DNA from: Tangfeifania diversioriginum
Lineage (GTDB): Bacteria > Bacteroidota > Bacteroidia > Bacteroidales > Prolixibacteraceae
Assembly (NCBI RefSeq): GCF_900141875.1
Contig: NZ_FQZE01000025.1
Location: forward strand, 1-64,000
DNA: 64,000 nt
Direction: 5' to 3'
Positions 25,065 through 34,259 of this stretch are shown here, one piece after another. The notes under the pieces were generated by a model, which searched no databases, was not told the DNA's origin, and saw only the letters and a list, made by a program, of their open reading frames with translations. Each line of letters opens with the position of its first letter. Positions within the stretch are counted from its first letter, which is position 1. Made by a program: the position numbers and the translations under genes.

Positions 25065-25553
25065 ATGGATACAACTGAGATTTTAATTAAAATTCGCAAA
25101 ATTGTTCGGTCAATAAATCTGGAATCGAAAAAAATTCAAAAGGAGCATGGTGTGAGCATTCCACAGATTTTATGCCTTCAGTTTTTGCGCAATTCAACAA
25201 ATTATCAGGCCGGACAGGGAGAAATACGTAAATTTTTAAACCTCAATTCAAGTACGGCTAGCGGCATTATTAACCGGCTCGAAACCAAAGGGCTGGTTGC
25301 GCGGCTGCCTAAAAGGGGCGATAAACGTACGGTTACAATTGCTCTTACTTCTAAAGGCGATCAGTTAATGCAGGAAATTCCTTCGTTGCTTCACGAGCAA
25401 TTGACTGAAAAACTGGAAAATCTGGACGATTCAACACTTGAAAACATCCAGACGAGCCTTGAGCTGCTGGAAAAGCTTCTGGAGCTTGATCACTTGGAAG
25501 CTTCTCCGCTTATTGCCAACGATGATTTTACCGATGCAAGCCTTAACAATTGA
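25065..25553 (+). CDS. MarR-family transcriptional regulator
   Basis: 162-aa winged-helix regulator. The recognition region SSTASGIINRLETKGLVARLPKRGDKRTVTIALTSKG is the characteristic MarR helix and wing (about residues 64-100), with dimerising helices at both ends. Its promoter contains a perfect palindrome overlapping the -7 box, suggesting autorepression. It lies 203 bp upstream of kamA on the same strand and could regulate osmolyte synthesis, but no copy of the palindrome was seen before kamA. Effector unknown. Confidence 0.9.
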   Translation: MDTTEILIKIRKIVRSINLESKKIQKEHGVSIPQILCLQFLRNSTNYQAGQGEIRKFLNLNSSTASGIINRLETKGLVARLPKRGDKRTVTIALTSKGDQLMQEIPSLLHEQLTEKLENLDDSTLENIQTSLELLEKLLELDHLEASPLIANDDFTDASLNN

Positions 25554-25707
25554 GCATTTTGTAATAAATGGAAATGATTTCTGTAAAAACAAATTCAAAT
25601 TAATTCAATGTTAAACAAGGCTTATGTTAAGTTGATTGTGGTTTGTTTAATTGGTTGTTAACAAGCGGTTTGGTTGGATTCTGTTGCATTTGAGTGATTA
25701 AGGTCAC

Positions 25708-25739
25708 ATTGGCTGTATTAAATAATTTAACTATTTTTG
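25708..25739 (+). promoter_or_regulatory. kamA promoter
   Basis: ATTG at 25708-25711, a 20-bp spacer, and TATTTTTG at 25732-25739 give a good Bacteroidota promoter 17 bp upstream of the ATG at 25757. This supports that start over the earlier in-frame codon at 25694. Confidence 0.65.
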
Positions 25740-25756
25740 TTCGCATAGAAACAATT

Positions 25757-27094
25757 ATGAAAGAAATGGATATATTTAATGACGCGCAACAAGAGATTGC
25801 CCGGAAGATAAAACCTGAAAGTAACATCTCGAACTGGAAGGACTGGAAATGGCAATTAAAGAATTCTGTTAAATCAATTGACACCTTTGAATTACTTACG
25901 GGGATTAAATTTCCTGAGGAGCAAAAAAGTCAGTTGAAAACGACTCTCGACCGCTTTCCTTTGTCAATAACACCTTATTATCTCTCGTTAATTGATACTG
26001 ATAATTATGAAAACGACCCGGTATTTAAGCAATCTTTTGCCAATGTAAATGAATTAACCGTTCTGAAAACAGATATGGAAGATCCGCTTTCAGAAGATAC
26101 CGACAGCCCCGTGGAAGGAATCACACATCGTTATCCCGACAGGGTACTTTTTCATGTGAGCAATGTTTGCTCCATGTACTGCCGCCACTGCACGCGTAAA
26201 CGGAAAGTGGGTGATATTGATTCCATTCCCAGCAAAGAACAGCTCAAAGAAGGAATTGAATACATTAAAAATACACCGCAGGTACGCGATGTACTGCTTT
26301 CGGGTGGCGACCCGCTGATGTTGCCAGACAGCTACCTCGACTGGCTGCTTTCCGAAATTACCGCAATACCGCATGTTGAAGTAGTTCGGTTGGGTACCCG
26401 GATGCCGGTTGTTTTGCCCTACCGCATTACCGAAGATTTGATAAAAGTGCTGAAAAAATACCAGCCGCTTTGGATTAATACACATTTCAATCATCCCAGA
26501 GAAATTACTGCATCGTCGCGCGAAGCACTGGCAATGCTTGCCGATGCCGGTTTTCCGCTGGGTAACCAGTCGGTATTGCTGGCCGAAGTGAACGACTGCC
26601 CGCGAGTTATGAAGAAACTGGTACACAAACTGGTTCAAAACCGCGTGCGTCCGTATTATATGTACCAGTGCGATCTGTCCGAAGGGTTGGCGCATTTCCG
26701 CACACCGGTCGGAAAAGGGATTGAAATTATGGAAAGCCTGATTGGGCATACCTCAGGTTTTGCCGTGCCTACTTATGTGATTGACGCACCGGGTGGAGGA
26801 GGGAAAATACCAATTATGCCTACTTACATTATTTCGTGGTCAACCAATAAGGTGGTGCTTCGTAATTACGAAGGAATTATTACAACCTACCAGGAACCCG
26901 AAAGTTATGAGTCCAAATTTTGCGACCGGAACTGTGAAGAATGCAACCTCGATTTAAACCTGGATGAAGAGCCCGATGAAGTAGAAAAATCAATTGGTAT
27001 TGAAAAGCTACTGGCTGATTACGACAATACAATTTCTTTAATTCCTGATAATAACGAACGTCATAACAGGAGGGAAAATGGTGATGGAAGATAA
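25757..27094 (+). CDS. kamA: Lysine 2,3-aminomutase
   Basis: 445-aa radical-SAM, PLP-dependent enzyme converting L-lysine to L-beta-lysine. The [4Fe-4S] motif is Cys138-SMY-Cys142-RH-Cys145; LSGGDPLML and the PLP-lysine region [15 protein letters not shown] are clear. The C-terminal extension has several Cys ([13 protein letters not shown]), as in KamA/AblA. It overlaps the downstream acetyltransferase gene by 11-17 bp, the classical ablA-ablB arrangement that makes the compatible solute N-epsilon-acetyl-beta-lysine. The symbol ablA would be equally valid. Confidence 0.95.
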   Translation: MKEMDIFNDAQQEIARKIKPESNISNWKDWKWQLKNSVKSIDTFELLTGIKFPEEQKSQLKTTLDRFPLSITPYYLSLIDTDNYENDPVFKQSFANVNELTVLKTDMEDPLSEDTDSPVEGITHRYPDRVLFHVSNVCSMYCRHCTRKRKVGDIDSIPSKEQLKEGIEYIKNTPQVRDVLLSGGDPLMLPDSYLDWLLSEITAIPHVEVVRLGTRMPVVLPYRITEDLIKVLKKYQPLWINTHFNHPREITASSREALAMLADAGFPLGNQSVLLAEVNDCPRVMKKLVHKLVQNRVRPYYMYQCDLSEGLAHFRTPVGKGIEIMESLIGHTSGFAVPTYVIDAPGGGGKIPIMPTYIISWSTNKVVLRNYEGIITTYQEPESYESKFCDRNCEECNLDLNLDEEPDEVEKSIGIEKLLADYDNTISLIPDNNERHNRRENGDGR

Positions 27095-27926
27095 ATTTGA
27101 AAAAATAGGTGATTCACTAATACAACACGGTAAATTCAATAACCGGATTTACTTAATGAAAACTACCCCCAAGGGAACTTCGCGAATTATATCCAAAATG
27201 GATAAACTTGCCGAAGAAAAAGGGTACACAAAAATAACAGCTAAAATTTTTGCCGATTCTTTTCCCCGGTTTCTACTTGCCGGTTACAGGGTAGAAGCAT
27301 ACATTCCTGGTTATTTTAACGGCGAGTACGACTGCATGTATGTTTCAAAATTTACCGATGAGAAAAGAAAAAAACTGCCTGTAATTGAGATGAAACGCTT
27401 CAGGGAGTTGCTTAGAGAAAACCCAACTAACGGGAAAACGCAGCCGGTTGATTTGCCCCAAAAAGAGTTTGTGCCAGGCAGCCTGGACGAAAACGATGCA
27501 GAGGCAATTACAGAGGTTTTTAAAAGGGTATTTGAAACCTACCCTTTCCCGGTTCACAATGCAGAATATATTAAAAGTACCATGCAAAATAATTCAGCAC
27601 AGTATTTCGGCATTTGGGACGAAGGTAAGCTCATTGGAATTTCCACTGCAGAAACCGACTGGAATTACAAAAATGCCGAAATGACCGACTTTGCTGTTTT
27701 ACCCGAATACAGGGGGCAAAAACTGGCTTTCAGATTGTTGGAGTATATGGAAAAAGAGATAAAAAAGGCCGGAATAAAAACAGCCTACACCGTGGCCCGC
27801 CTGAGGGAATTAGGAATGAACAAAACCTTTATGAATGCAGGTTACAAGTACACGGGAACTCTTGTGAAAAACACCCATATTGGTGGAAGCATCGAGAGTA
27901 TGAACATCTTTTATAAAAAATTATAA
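27078..27926 (+). CDS. ablB: Putative beta-lysine N-acetyltransferase
   Basis: About 282-aa protein with a C-terminal GNAT domain (about residues 150-280; acetyl-CoA loop region [15 protein letters not shown]). The N-terminal portion [20 protein letters not shown] matches the AblB family. It acetylates beta-lysine made by KamA to give N-epsilon-acetyl-beta-lysine, an osmoprotectant. A strong AGGAGG Shine-Dalgarno lies just before ATG 27078; ATG 27084 is better spaced and equally possible. Overlap with kamA implies translational coupling. Confidence 0.92.
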   Translation: MVMEDKFEKIGDSLIQHGKFNNRIYLMKTTPKGTSRIISKMDKLAEEKGYTKITAKIFADSFPRFLLAGYRVEAYIPGYFNGEYDCMYVSKFTDEKRKKLPVIEMKRFRELLRENPTNGKTQPVDLPQKEFVPGSLDENDAEAITEVFKRVFETYPFPVHNAEYIKSTMQNNSAQYFGIWDEGKLIGISTAETDWNYKNAEMTDFAVLPEYRGQKLAFRLLEYMEKEIKKAGIKTAYTVARLRELGMNKTFMNAGYKYTGTLVKNTHIGGSIESMNIFYKKL

Positions 27927-27930
27927 TTAT

Positions 27931-28128
27931 ATGCATTTAGGAAAACTGTGTAAGTATGCATCAGTATGTACAGTATATCAGAATGAAAATGAAGAAATAG
28001 AAAAACCAATTTTTCTTGTCAGGAATGTATTTTGCAACCGCGGTGCCAAAGGGTGGCACAATTGCAAACGTTTTCTGGCATACGAAGAAGGGAAAAAAGT
28101 GGATGACAGCATGACCCCCTACGGATGA
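27931..28128 (+). CDS. Small four-cysteine protein in the kamA-ablB operon
   Basis: 65-aa unrecognised protein. Four cysteines form a C-x5-C ... C-x8-C layout (CKYASVC and CNRGAKGWHNC), which could bind a metal or Fe-S cluster. There is no signal peptide or membrane segment. It starts 4 bp after the ablB stop, in the same direction, without an obvious Shine-Dalgarno. Operon position suggests a link to beta-lysine metabolism or to its iron-sulfur enzyme, but nothing more can be said. Confidence 0.6.
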   Translation: MHLGKLCKYASVCTVYQNENEEIEKPIFLVRNVFCNRGAKGWHNCKRFLAYEEGKKVDDSMTPYG

Positions 28129-28150
28129 AAAAATAAACGTTAATTTCTAT

Positions 28151-28354
28151 ATGGCGAGAATTAAAGATAAAACAGAAAAGAAAATTGTTCAATTTTTAGA
28201 TGAGAATGGGCCCAGTTTTTTGGGCGAAGTGGTGAAAGAACTGAAATTGTCTTATTCGAAAGGGCTGGAACACGTAACACAGCTGCTTTCAAAAGGCATC
28301 ATAAAACACTCTGATCCGCCCTTACAGTACGAACTGAATTCAGAGCAAAAGTAA
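28151..28354 (+). CDS. Small winged-helix-like protein
   Basis: 67-aa protein. The sequence KKIVQFLDENGPSFLGEVVKELKLSYSKGLEHVTQLLSKGII reads as helix-turn-helix followed by a wing-like strand (HSDPPLQYEL), as in minimal ArsR/MarR-type DNA-binding domains. It has no sensor domain. It sits between the Cys-rich small gene and the symporter gene (4-bp gap to the latter), so it is probably co-transcribed. Not recognised as a named family. Confidence 0.65.
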   Translation: MARIKDKTEKKIVQFLDENGPSFLGEVVKELKLSYSKGLEHVTQLLSKGIIKHSDPPLQYELNSEQK

Positions 28355-28358
28355 TTCA

Positions 28359-29795
28359 ATGCACTGGATTGATTATTCAATATTTGGGGTTTACCTGACT
28401 GCTATGTTGGGGATTGGTTTTTACTTTATGCGTAAAAACAAGTCGGCCGATGATTATTTTGTCGGTGGGCGAAAAATGAGCGCTTTTCATATTGGCTTGT
28501 CGGTGGTGGCTACCGATGTGGGCGGTGGCTTTTCCATTGGCCTGGGCGGACTGGGTTTTGTTATGGGGCTTTCCGGTTCCTGGCTGCTTTTTACCGGGCT
28601 TATTGGCGCCTGGCTCAGTGCGGTTTTGCTCATTCCAAAAGTTTCCAAATTAGCCACGAAACATAATTTTTTATCTTTCCCGCAATTTCTCGAAAACTTA
28701 TTCAATGGGCGTGTTGCCCTCATTGCCGGATTAATTTCGGCCATTGGCTACCTGGGGTTTACAAGTTCTCAGATATTAGCAGGTGCCAAGCTGGCTTCGG
28801 CAACTTTCCCTAATATTTCATTGCAAACCGCACTCATTTTAATGGGGATAATTGCAGTGGTTTATACCTCGATTGGAGGCATAAAAGCTGTGATTTATAC
28901 AGATACATTCCAGTGGCTTTTGCTTTTATCGGGATTGGTTTTTGTTGCCCTTCCGGTGGCTTATTTCGGAATTGGCGGTTACGAAACTTTGCAAAATACA
29001 TTACCCGATAATTTTTTCAGTTTAACGGCTGTTTCGTGGCAGCAAATTGTCAACTGGTTTATCACTATCGTTCCCATTTGGTTTATCGGAATGACGCTTT
29101 ACCAGCGAATTTACGCTGCCGGCAACAAGAAAACTGCCCAGCGGGCCTGGTTTGTTGCCGGGTTATTCGAATATCCCGTGATGGCATTTACCGGTGTGTT
29201 TTTAGGGATGTTTGCCAAAGCAGCTTTCGAAGACGGTATAATTGGTGCAGGAATTGAAGGGGCAATGGACCCGGAAATGGGACTGCCCATCCTGCTGCGG
29301 ACGATTCTGCCGGTTGGTTTAACCGGACTTATTTTGTCCGCTTATTTTTCTGCGATAATGTCAACGGCCGATAGCTGTCTCATGGCTTCATCGGGCAATC
29401 TCATTACCGATATCTTTAAAAAACATAAATCCGGGAAAATAATGTTGCTTTCGCAGGCAACAACACTTGTTCTTGGAGCAATAGCGCTGGTTGTGGCATG
29501 GAAAGTTCCCAACGTACTCGATCTTATGTTGCATTCCTATTCATTTATGGTGTCGGGATTGTTCATCCCGGTTTTAGCGGGTATTTTCATGAAGAAGAAA
29601 AGTGCAAACGGAGCTTTCTGGTCAATGATTATCGGGGGATCGGTTACGCTTTCGTTGATTTTAAGCGGGCTGGAACTTCCATTGGGTTTAGATGCCAATT
29701 TTTACGGAATTATCCTTGCAGCACTCACTTACGCGCTGTTTCATTTTATTGAAAAGCCCGGTGATTCTCCAGTCGTTTCATCTTCCAAAGTCTGA
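28359..29795 (+). CDS. Sodium:solute symporter family transporter
   Basis: 478-aa inner-membrane protein of the SSS family with about 13 hydrophobic segments. Family motifs include the opening YSIFGVYLTAMLGIGFYF, SADDYFVGGRKM, TDVGGGFSIGLGGLGFVMG and the Na+-site region SAYFSAIMSTADSCLM. Substrates in SSS range from proline and sugars to organic acids; not determined here. As the last gene of the kamA-ablB unit, an osmolyte, lysine or related amino acid is a tempting guess. It starts 4 bp after the small winged-helix gene. Confidence 0.88.
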   Translation: MHWIDYSIFGVYLTAMLGIGFYFMRKNKSADDYFVGGRKMSAFHIGLSVVATDVGGGFSIGLGGLGFVMGLSGSWLLFTGLIGAWLSAVLLIPKVSKLATKHNFLSFPQFLENLFNGRVALIAGLISAIGYLGFTSSQILAGAKLASATFPNISLQTALILMGIIAVVYTSIGGIKAVIYTDTFQWLLLLSGLVFVALPVAYFGIGGYETLQNTLPDNFFSLTAVSWQQIVNWFITIVPIWFIGMTLYQRIYAAGNKKTAQRAWFVAGLFEYPVMAFTGVFLGMFAKAAFEDGIIGAGIEGAMDPEMGLPILLRTILPVGLTGLILSAYFSAIMSTADSCLMASSGNLITDIFKKHKSGKIMLLSQATTLVLGAIALVVAWKVPNVLDLMLHSYSFMVSGLFIPVLAGIFMKKKSANGAFWSMIIGGSVTLSLILSGLELPLGLDANFYGIILAALTYALFHFIEKPGDSPVVSSSKV

Positions 29796-29900
29796 CAGAA
29801 AAAAATAATTTTGTGCCATTAAAAAATGGGTTGAAACACCCCTGGATTTTTCAGGTTGAAATGTTAAAATTCATTGGAAGTTACATCTGTACTACCGAAA

Positions 29901-30401
29901 ATGAAAAAAGTGGAATACAAAACACCTGTTGAGCTGAAACTCCTGACGGAAAGAAAGCGGCGGGAGACGCAACAGCTTATTAAAAAGTTGAAAAAACTGA
30001 AGTCGAAAAAACTCGATGAAATAGTTCACAATTTGCACGATGAAGCATTTTCAACTTTTGACTGCCTCGATTGTGCCAACTGTTGCAAAACCATTGGGCC
30101 ACGACTCATCGAAAAAGACATTGACCGGCTGGCCAAACATTTCAAAATGAAACCGTCGGCCTTTATTCAGCAATATGTGAAAACCGACGAAGACGGGGAT
30201 TTTGTTTTTAACACAGAACCTTGTCCTTTTTTACTGCCCGACAATTACTGCATGGTGTACGAAAACCGCCCCAAAGCCTGTCGCGACTATCCGCATACCG
30301 ACAGAAACCGGTTTCATCAAATCCTGAACCTGTCACATAAAAATTGCGAAACCTGCCCGGTGGTGTATGAGATTTTTGAAAGTCTGAAACATAATTTCTA
30401 A
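29901..30401 (+). CDS. YkgJ-family cysteine cluster protein
   Basis: 166-aa protein with the CxxCxxCC-type cluster CLDCANCCKTIGPRL (about residues 54-68) and later conserved CPFLL, CMVYENRPKACRDYPH and CETCPV cysteines. YkgJ/UPF0153 proteins probably coordinate zinc or an Fe-S cluster; their function is unclear. The N-terminal 45 residues are basic and coiled-coil-like. ATG 29901 is preferred over TTG 29874. It marks the left boundary of the accessory island. Confidence 0.85.
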   Translation: MKKVEYKTPVELKLLTERKRRETQQLIKKLKKLKSKKLDEIVHNLHDEAFSTFDCLDCANCCKTIGPRLIEKDIDRLAKHFKMKPSAFIQQYVKTDEDGDFVFNTEPCPFLLPDNYCMVYENRPKACRDYPHTDRNRFHQILNLSHKNCETCPVVYEIFESLKHNF

Positions 30402-30428
30402 TTAAATTCTATCCCCAAAAATGTAAAG

Positions 30429-30512
30429 ATGTTTCCCGATGGTTTTATGTTTCAATTGTCGGAAGTTGAATTTGAATACTTGAAATCGCAATTTGCGACA
30501 CCAAGTCAACTG
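30429..30512 (+). pseudogene. Remnant of an ORF6N-domain protein
   Basis: The frame reads FPDGFMFQLSEVEFEYLKSQ-FATPS, a clear match to the ORF6N (KilA-N-type, phage/mobile DNA) segment RFPEDFMFQLTEEEFENLKSQ. Homology starts and stops abruptly: the upstream Arg-Asn part and the downstream GGRR/AFTEQG part are missing. The rest of the 61-codon frame (to 30614) is unrelated. It is a decayed fragment next to the restriction island. Confidence 0.65.
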
Positions 30513-30579
30513 GAAACTACAATAATGTTTTATATGAACGTTGAATGTGTAATTTTCGGCTTTTTCGGGAAAACAATTT

Positions 30580-30587
30580 TATATTTG
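30580..30587 (+). promoter_or_regulatory. -7 box of the restriction-modification operon
   Basis: TATATTTG, perfect match, 53 bp upstream of the ATG at 30641. No TTTG at -33. It is the only good promoter for the three-gene unit. Confidence 0.5.
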
Positions 30588-30640
30588 TTAGGGTATTTCA
30601 AACGACTAAAGTAATACACAAGGTATTAAAAAATTAAACC

Positions 30641-32887
30641 ATGGAAATTCAAATACAAAACGGAAAAATATTTGCGCCTTTAAAAGACAAGTGGCTGGTA
30701 TTAAAACCGGAAGAAGAAGTTCGTCAAAAATACCTGTTACGTCTGGTTAATAAATATGGTTTTGAGCTGGATCAAATGACGCAAGAAGTTCAGGTGAGCA
30801 ATTCCCAGCGCGGGCAAGGGCGTGCAATGGCAGATATCGTGGTTTGGAAATCCGCAAAAGATAAATCTGAAAATAATAGCCCGGCAATTGTTGTAGAATG
30901 CAAAGCAGAGCATATCACGATTCGGGAAGAAGATTATTTTCAGGGTTTTAATTATGCTGCGTGGGCAGGTGCAGATTTTTTTGTGACCACCAATCTGAAA
31001 GAAACCAGAATATTCAAAGTAGTTAAAGGGAAAATGCCCAAAAAACTGGCAGAAGTAATTGATATTCCGGATGCAAATACAATCAATAACAGCAAAAAAG
31101 TAAATGAGTTATTAAAACAAACAAAGGCGTTTACACGCGATGAATTTTCCAAGCTATTATTTAAATGCCACAATATCATCCGAAATAACGATAAACTTTC
31201 TCCTGAGGCGGCGTTCGATGAGATTAGCAAAATCTTGTTCATAAAAATAAGGTACGAACGAGACAATACAGGCGCTCAGATTTTTTCTCTTACCGAATTT
31301 ATAAAAGCAAAAGAATATGATGACAAATATAGAGCTGAGAATGATTTGCCTTTCTATCAAAAGCTTTTTGAAAATACAAAAAAGGATTTTAAAGACGATA
31401 ATTTATTCGAACCAAATGAGGTTATCAGAATAAGGGAAAACAGTTTTGAAGCTATTGTAAAGGAACTCGAAATTTACAATTTGTCAACAACCTCTGACGA
31501 TGTGAAAGGTATTGCTTTTGAGAAATTCCTTGGAAAAACTTTCAGGGGCGAATTGGGCCAGTTTTTTACGCCTCGAACTATTGTTGATTTTATGGTTGAA
31601 GTTTTGGATCCACAAGAAGGGGAAATTTTGTGCGACCCCTGTTGCGGAAGTGGTGGTTTTCTAATTCGGGCTTTTGAATATGTGCGTTCGAAGATTGAAA
31701 ATGAAATCCAGGAAGCAAAGGCAAAAATTAAAAAGGAAACTTTCACCGTGGAATATGAAAATCTTTCGGACGATGAAAAAGAAAAAATTGATGCTGAAGT
31801 AATTGAACAATTTAATAAACTCAATTACGAACTTGACATTAATAATGCAAACAGCCGGTTAAGAGAACTCAGTTACGATTGCATTTTTGGAACGGATGCC
31901 AACCCGAGAATGAGCAGGACCGCAAAAATGAACATGATTATGCACGGCGACGGACACGGCGGTGTTCACCACAACGACGGCTTGTTAAATGTGAATGGCG
32001 TTTTTGAGAACCGGTTCGATATTATACTCACTAATCCTCCGTTTGGTTCACGGGTTGAAAAGAGCTGGAAAATAACCGAAGCCGATAAATTTACCGACCA
32101 GGTAAGAATAAAAAAATATCAGAAAAGATACGGTCCCGCTTATGATAAGGCAATGAACCAAATAAATAAAAATATTGGGAAACCGCTCATTAACCTTTAT
32201 GAAACGGGTAAAATGAGCACATTAACTGAGGTGTTGTTTATTGAACGTTGCCTGAATTTATTGAAACCGGGAGGCAGAATGGGAATTGTTTTGCCCGAAG
32301 GTGTTCTGAACAATACCAACTTGCAGCGGGTGCGCGACTTTGTGGAAAGCAAAGCAAAAATTATTTTAATTACTTCTATTCCGCAAGATGTTTTTATTGC
32401 CTCCGGAGCAACCGTTAAACCGAGTTTGCTTTTCTTCAAAAAATTTACAGAAGAAGAAGCAACTGAATGGAACCGCATTGCTAAAAAAGCCAAAACAGAG
32501 ATTACAAAAAAATACGAATCTCAAATAAACCCAATAGAACAAAAACTCGCATTAAGGGGAAAGGAGGCCATTCCAGCTAAAGAAAAAAAAGAGTTAAAAG
32601 GCCAATTAAAAGAGCTTCAAAATAAAATTGAGATTGAAATAAAAGCCCAAATTAAAAAGGACTTCGATTATCAAATACCTATTGCCGAAGTTGAAAAAGC
32701 AGGAATAAGTACCACCGGTGCCGAGATTGAAAACGAATTGATTCCGCTAAAGGAAGAATTTACCAGGTACCGTAAACAAAACCAATTGTGGGAAAACAAA
32801 TTCAATTCCATCCAATATGAAATAATGGAAGATGGTAAAATGCTCCGTATTCCGATGGCCGGCGAACCTCAGGAAATTTATGGGTAG
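30641..32887 (+). CDS. Nuclease-methyltransferase fusion (HsdR-N + HsdM-like)
   Basis: 748-aa protein. The N-terminal ~150 residues form an HsdR-N-like PD-(D/E)XK nuclease domain with Asp65 (MADIVVW) and the catalytic pair Glu86-Cys-Lys88 (VVECKAE). An N6-adenine methyltransferase follows: AdoMet motif DPCCGSGGF (Asp332 on) and catalytic NPPF (Asn465 on), preceded by GQFFTPRTIVDFM. The C-terminal ~130 residues are charged and helical. No helicase domain exists here or nearby. A single cutting/modifying chain with a separate specificity subunit is the BcgI-type arrangement rather than classical type I. The region is AT-rich relative to its flanks. Confidence 0.85.
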   Translation: MEIQIQNGKIFAPLKDKWLVLKPEEEVRQKYLLRLVNKYGFELDQMTQEVQVSNSQRGQGRAMADIVVWKSAKDKSENNSPAIVVECKAEHITIREEDYFQGFNYAAWAGADFFVTTNLKETRIFKVVKGKMPKKLAEVIDIPDANTINNSKKVNELLKQTKAFTRDEFSKLLFKCHNIIRNNDKLSPEAAFDEISKILFIKIRYERDNTGAQIFSLTEFIKAKEYDDKYRAENDLPFYQKLFENTKKDFKDDNLFEPNEVIRIRENSFEAIVKELEIYNLSTTSDDVKGIAFEKFLGKTFRGELGQFFTPRTIVDFMVEVLDPQEGEILCDPCCGSGGFLIRAFEYVRSKIENEIQEAKAKIKKETFTVEYENLSDDEKEKIDAEVIEQFNKLNYELDINNANSRLRELSYDCIFGTDANPRMSRTAKMNMIMHGDGHGGVHHNDGLLNVNGVFENRFDIILTNPPFGSRVEKSWKITEADKFTDQVRIKKYQKRYGPAYDKAMNQINKNIGKPLINLYETGKMSTLTEVLFIERCLNLLKPGGRMGIVLPEGVLNNTNLQRVRDFVESKAKIILITSIPQDVFIASGATVKPSLLFFKKFTEEEATEWNRIAKKAKTEITKKYESQINPIEQKLALRGKEAIPAKEKKELKGQLKELQNKIEIEIKAQIKKDFDYQIPIAEVEKAGISTTGAEIENELIPLKEEFTRYRKQNQLWENKFNSIQYEIMEDGKMLRIPMAGEPQEIYG

Positions 32888-34243
32888 ATGAAAAATACGT
32901 ATTTACAAAATATACAGTATTCGAAATTTCATTTTTGGGATGTAAAACGATATATCAATCATCTATCTCTTGAATTTGATAATGCTGTGTTATTAAGAGA
33001 TATTTTATTCCCTTTTAGAAAGAGCGTAACAAAGAAAGAACTACTAAAAAATGGATGGACTATTATTTCAAAAATAAATTTTCATGGACTATTATTTTTG
33101 CGTGAAATAAATGAAATACAATCTTATAAAGGCAATTTAAATCTTGTTCCTGAAAATAGTATCATTTATTCGAAAATTAATGTTCGACATGGTTGTGTGT
33201 ATTTCCATAAAAAGGGACAAGAACCATTTGCTGTAAGTTCAGAATATCCCACTTTCACCTTTGATGCAGAGAAAGTAAATGGTGAATTTTTGAGATTGGT
33301 TCTAAGAAGCGAAGAATTTAAAAGATTACTAAATACAAAAACTTCCGGAATCTCAAAAGCAAGAGTAAAGGTAAATGAGTTTTTAGACATAAGGATTCCT
33401 TTACCGTCATTAGTAGAACAAAATAGGATTTTTGAAGCTTACAATAAAAAAATAAATCAAGCAGAAGAACTTGAGCAGAAAGCAAAAAAATTGGAAGAAG
33501 GGATTGAGTCGTTTTTGTCAAATGAACTTGGCATCGAAAAAGGTAAACGAAAAAATAAAAGTTTCAGATTACAAACAGTTTCCTATAAAGAAATCAATCG
33601 TTGGGCTTTAAGTTATTTGTTTAAAGAACAACGTTTTTTTATGGATAATGTTAAATTTTCAATTGTACCCTTAAAAACTTTAATTACTTTTTTTGAAGGG
33701 GGCAAAACACCATCTACTTCAAGAAAGGATTTTTGGGGAGGCAATGTTTACTGGACTTCAGCCAAAGATATGAAATCGCTGTTTTTAGATTCTGTGCAGG
33801 ATCAAATTACTGAAACAGCAGTTAAAGAAGCCAAATTAAAGGTTTATCCCAGAGGAACTATTTTAGGAGTTTTCAGAAGCGGAATTTTACGTCATTCATT
33901 TCCTGTTACATTAACTCAAATGGAAACAGCAATAAACCAGGATTTAAAAGCAATTGGAGTAAACGAAGAAATTGTACGTAAAGAATATTTCCTGTTTTAT
34001 TTAAAAACCTTTCAAAAATTTATTCTTGAAAGAGCGCAAAAATTTGGAGTAACAGTAGAAAGCATAAATACAGATGAATTTCTGGAAATTCCTGTTGTAT
34101 TGCCACCGTTACCAGTTCAGGAAGGTATTGTTAAATCAATTCGAGGAAGGTTGAATGAAATTAACGAACTTCTTTCTAAATCAGCCTCTCTTAAAGATTC
34201 GGCGATTAAAGAATTTGAAAACGAAATTTTTATGTTAGATTGA
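32888..34243 (+). CDS. Type I-like specificity subunit (HsdS)
   Basis: 451-aa protein with two target-recognition domains, each followed by a helical spacer. TRD1 (about 1-180) ends ARVKVNEFLDIRIPLPSLVEQ with a coiled coil; TRD2 (about 225-410) ends FLEIPVVLPPLPVQEGIV with a second helix. The repeated hydrophobic-IPLP-motif is the classic HsdS half-repeat. It starts immediately after the stop codon of the nuclease-methyltransferase gene (0-bp gap). It should determine the bipartite DNA target. AT-rich like its partner. Confidence 0.92.
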   Translation: MKNTYLQNIQYSKFHFWDVKRYINHLSLEFDNAVLLRDILFPFRKSVTKKELLKNGWTIISKINFHGLLFLREINEIQSYKGNLNLVPENSIIYSKINVRHGCVYFHKKGQEPFAVSSEYPTFTFDAEKVNGEFLRLVLRSEEFKRLLNTKTSGISKARVKVNEFLDIRIPLPSLVEQNRIFEAYNKKINQAEELEQKAKKLEEGIESFLSNELGIEKGKRKNKSFRLQTVSYKEINRWALSYLFKEQRFFMDNVKFSIVPLKTLITFFEGGKTPSTSRKDFWGGNVYWTSAKDMKSLFLDSVQDQITETAVKEAKLKVYPRGTILGVFRSGILRHSFPVTLTQMETAINQDLKAIGVNEEIVRKEYFLFYLKTFQKFILERAQKFGVTVESINTDEFLEIPVVLPPLPVQEGIVKSIRGRLNEINELLSKSASLKDSAIKEFENEIFMLD

Positions 34244-34259
34244 TATAAAATAATTTATC

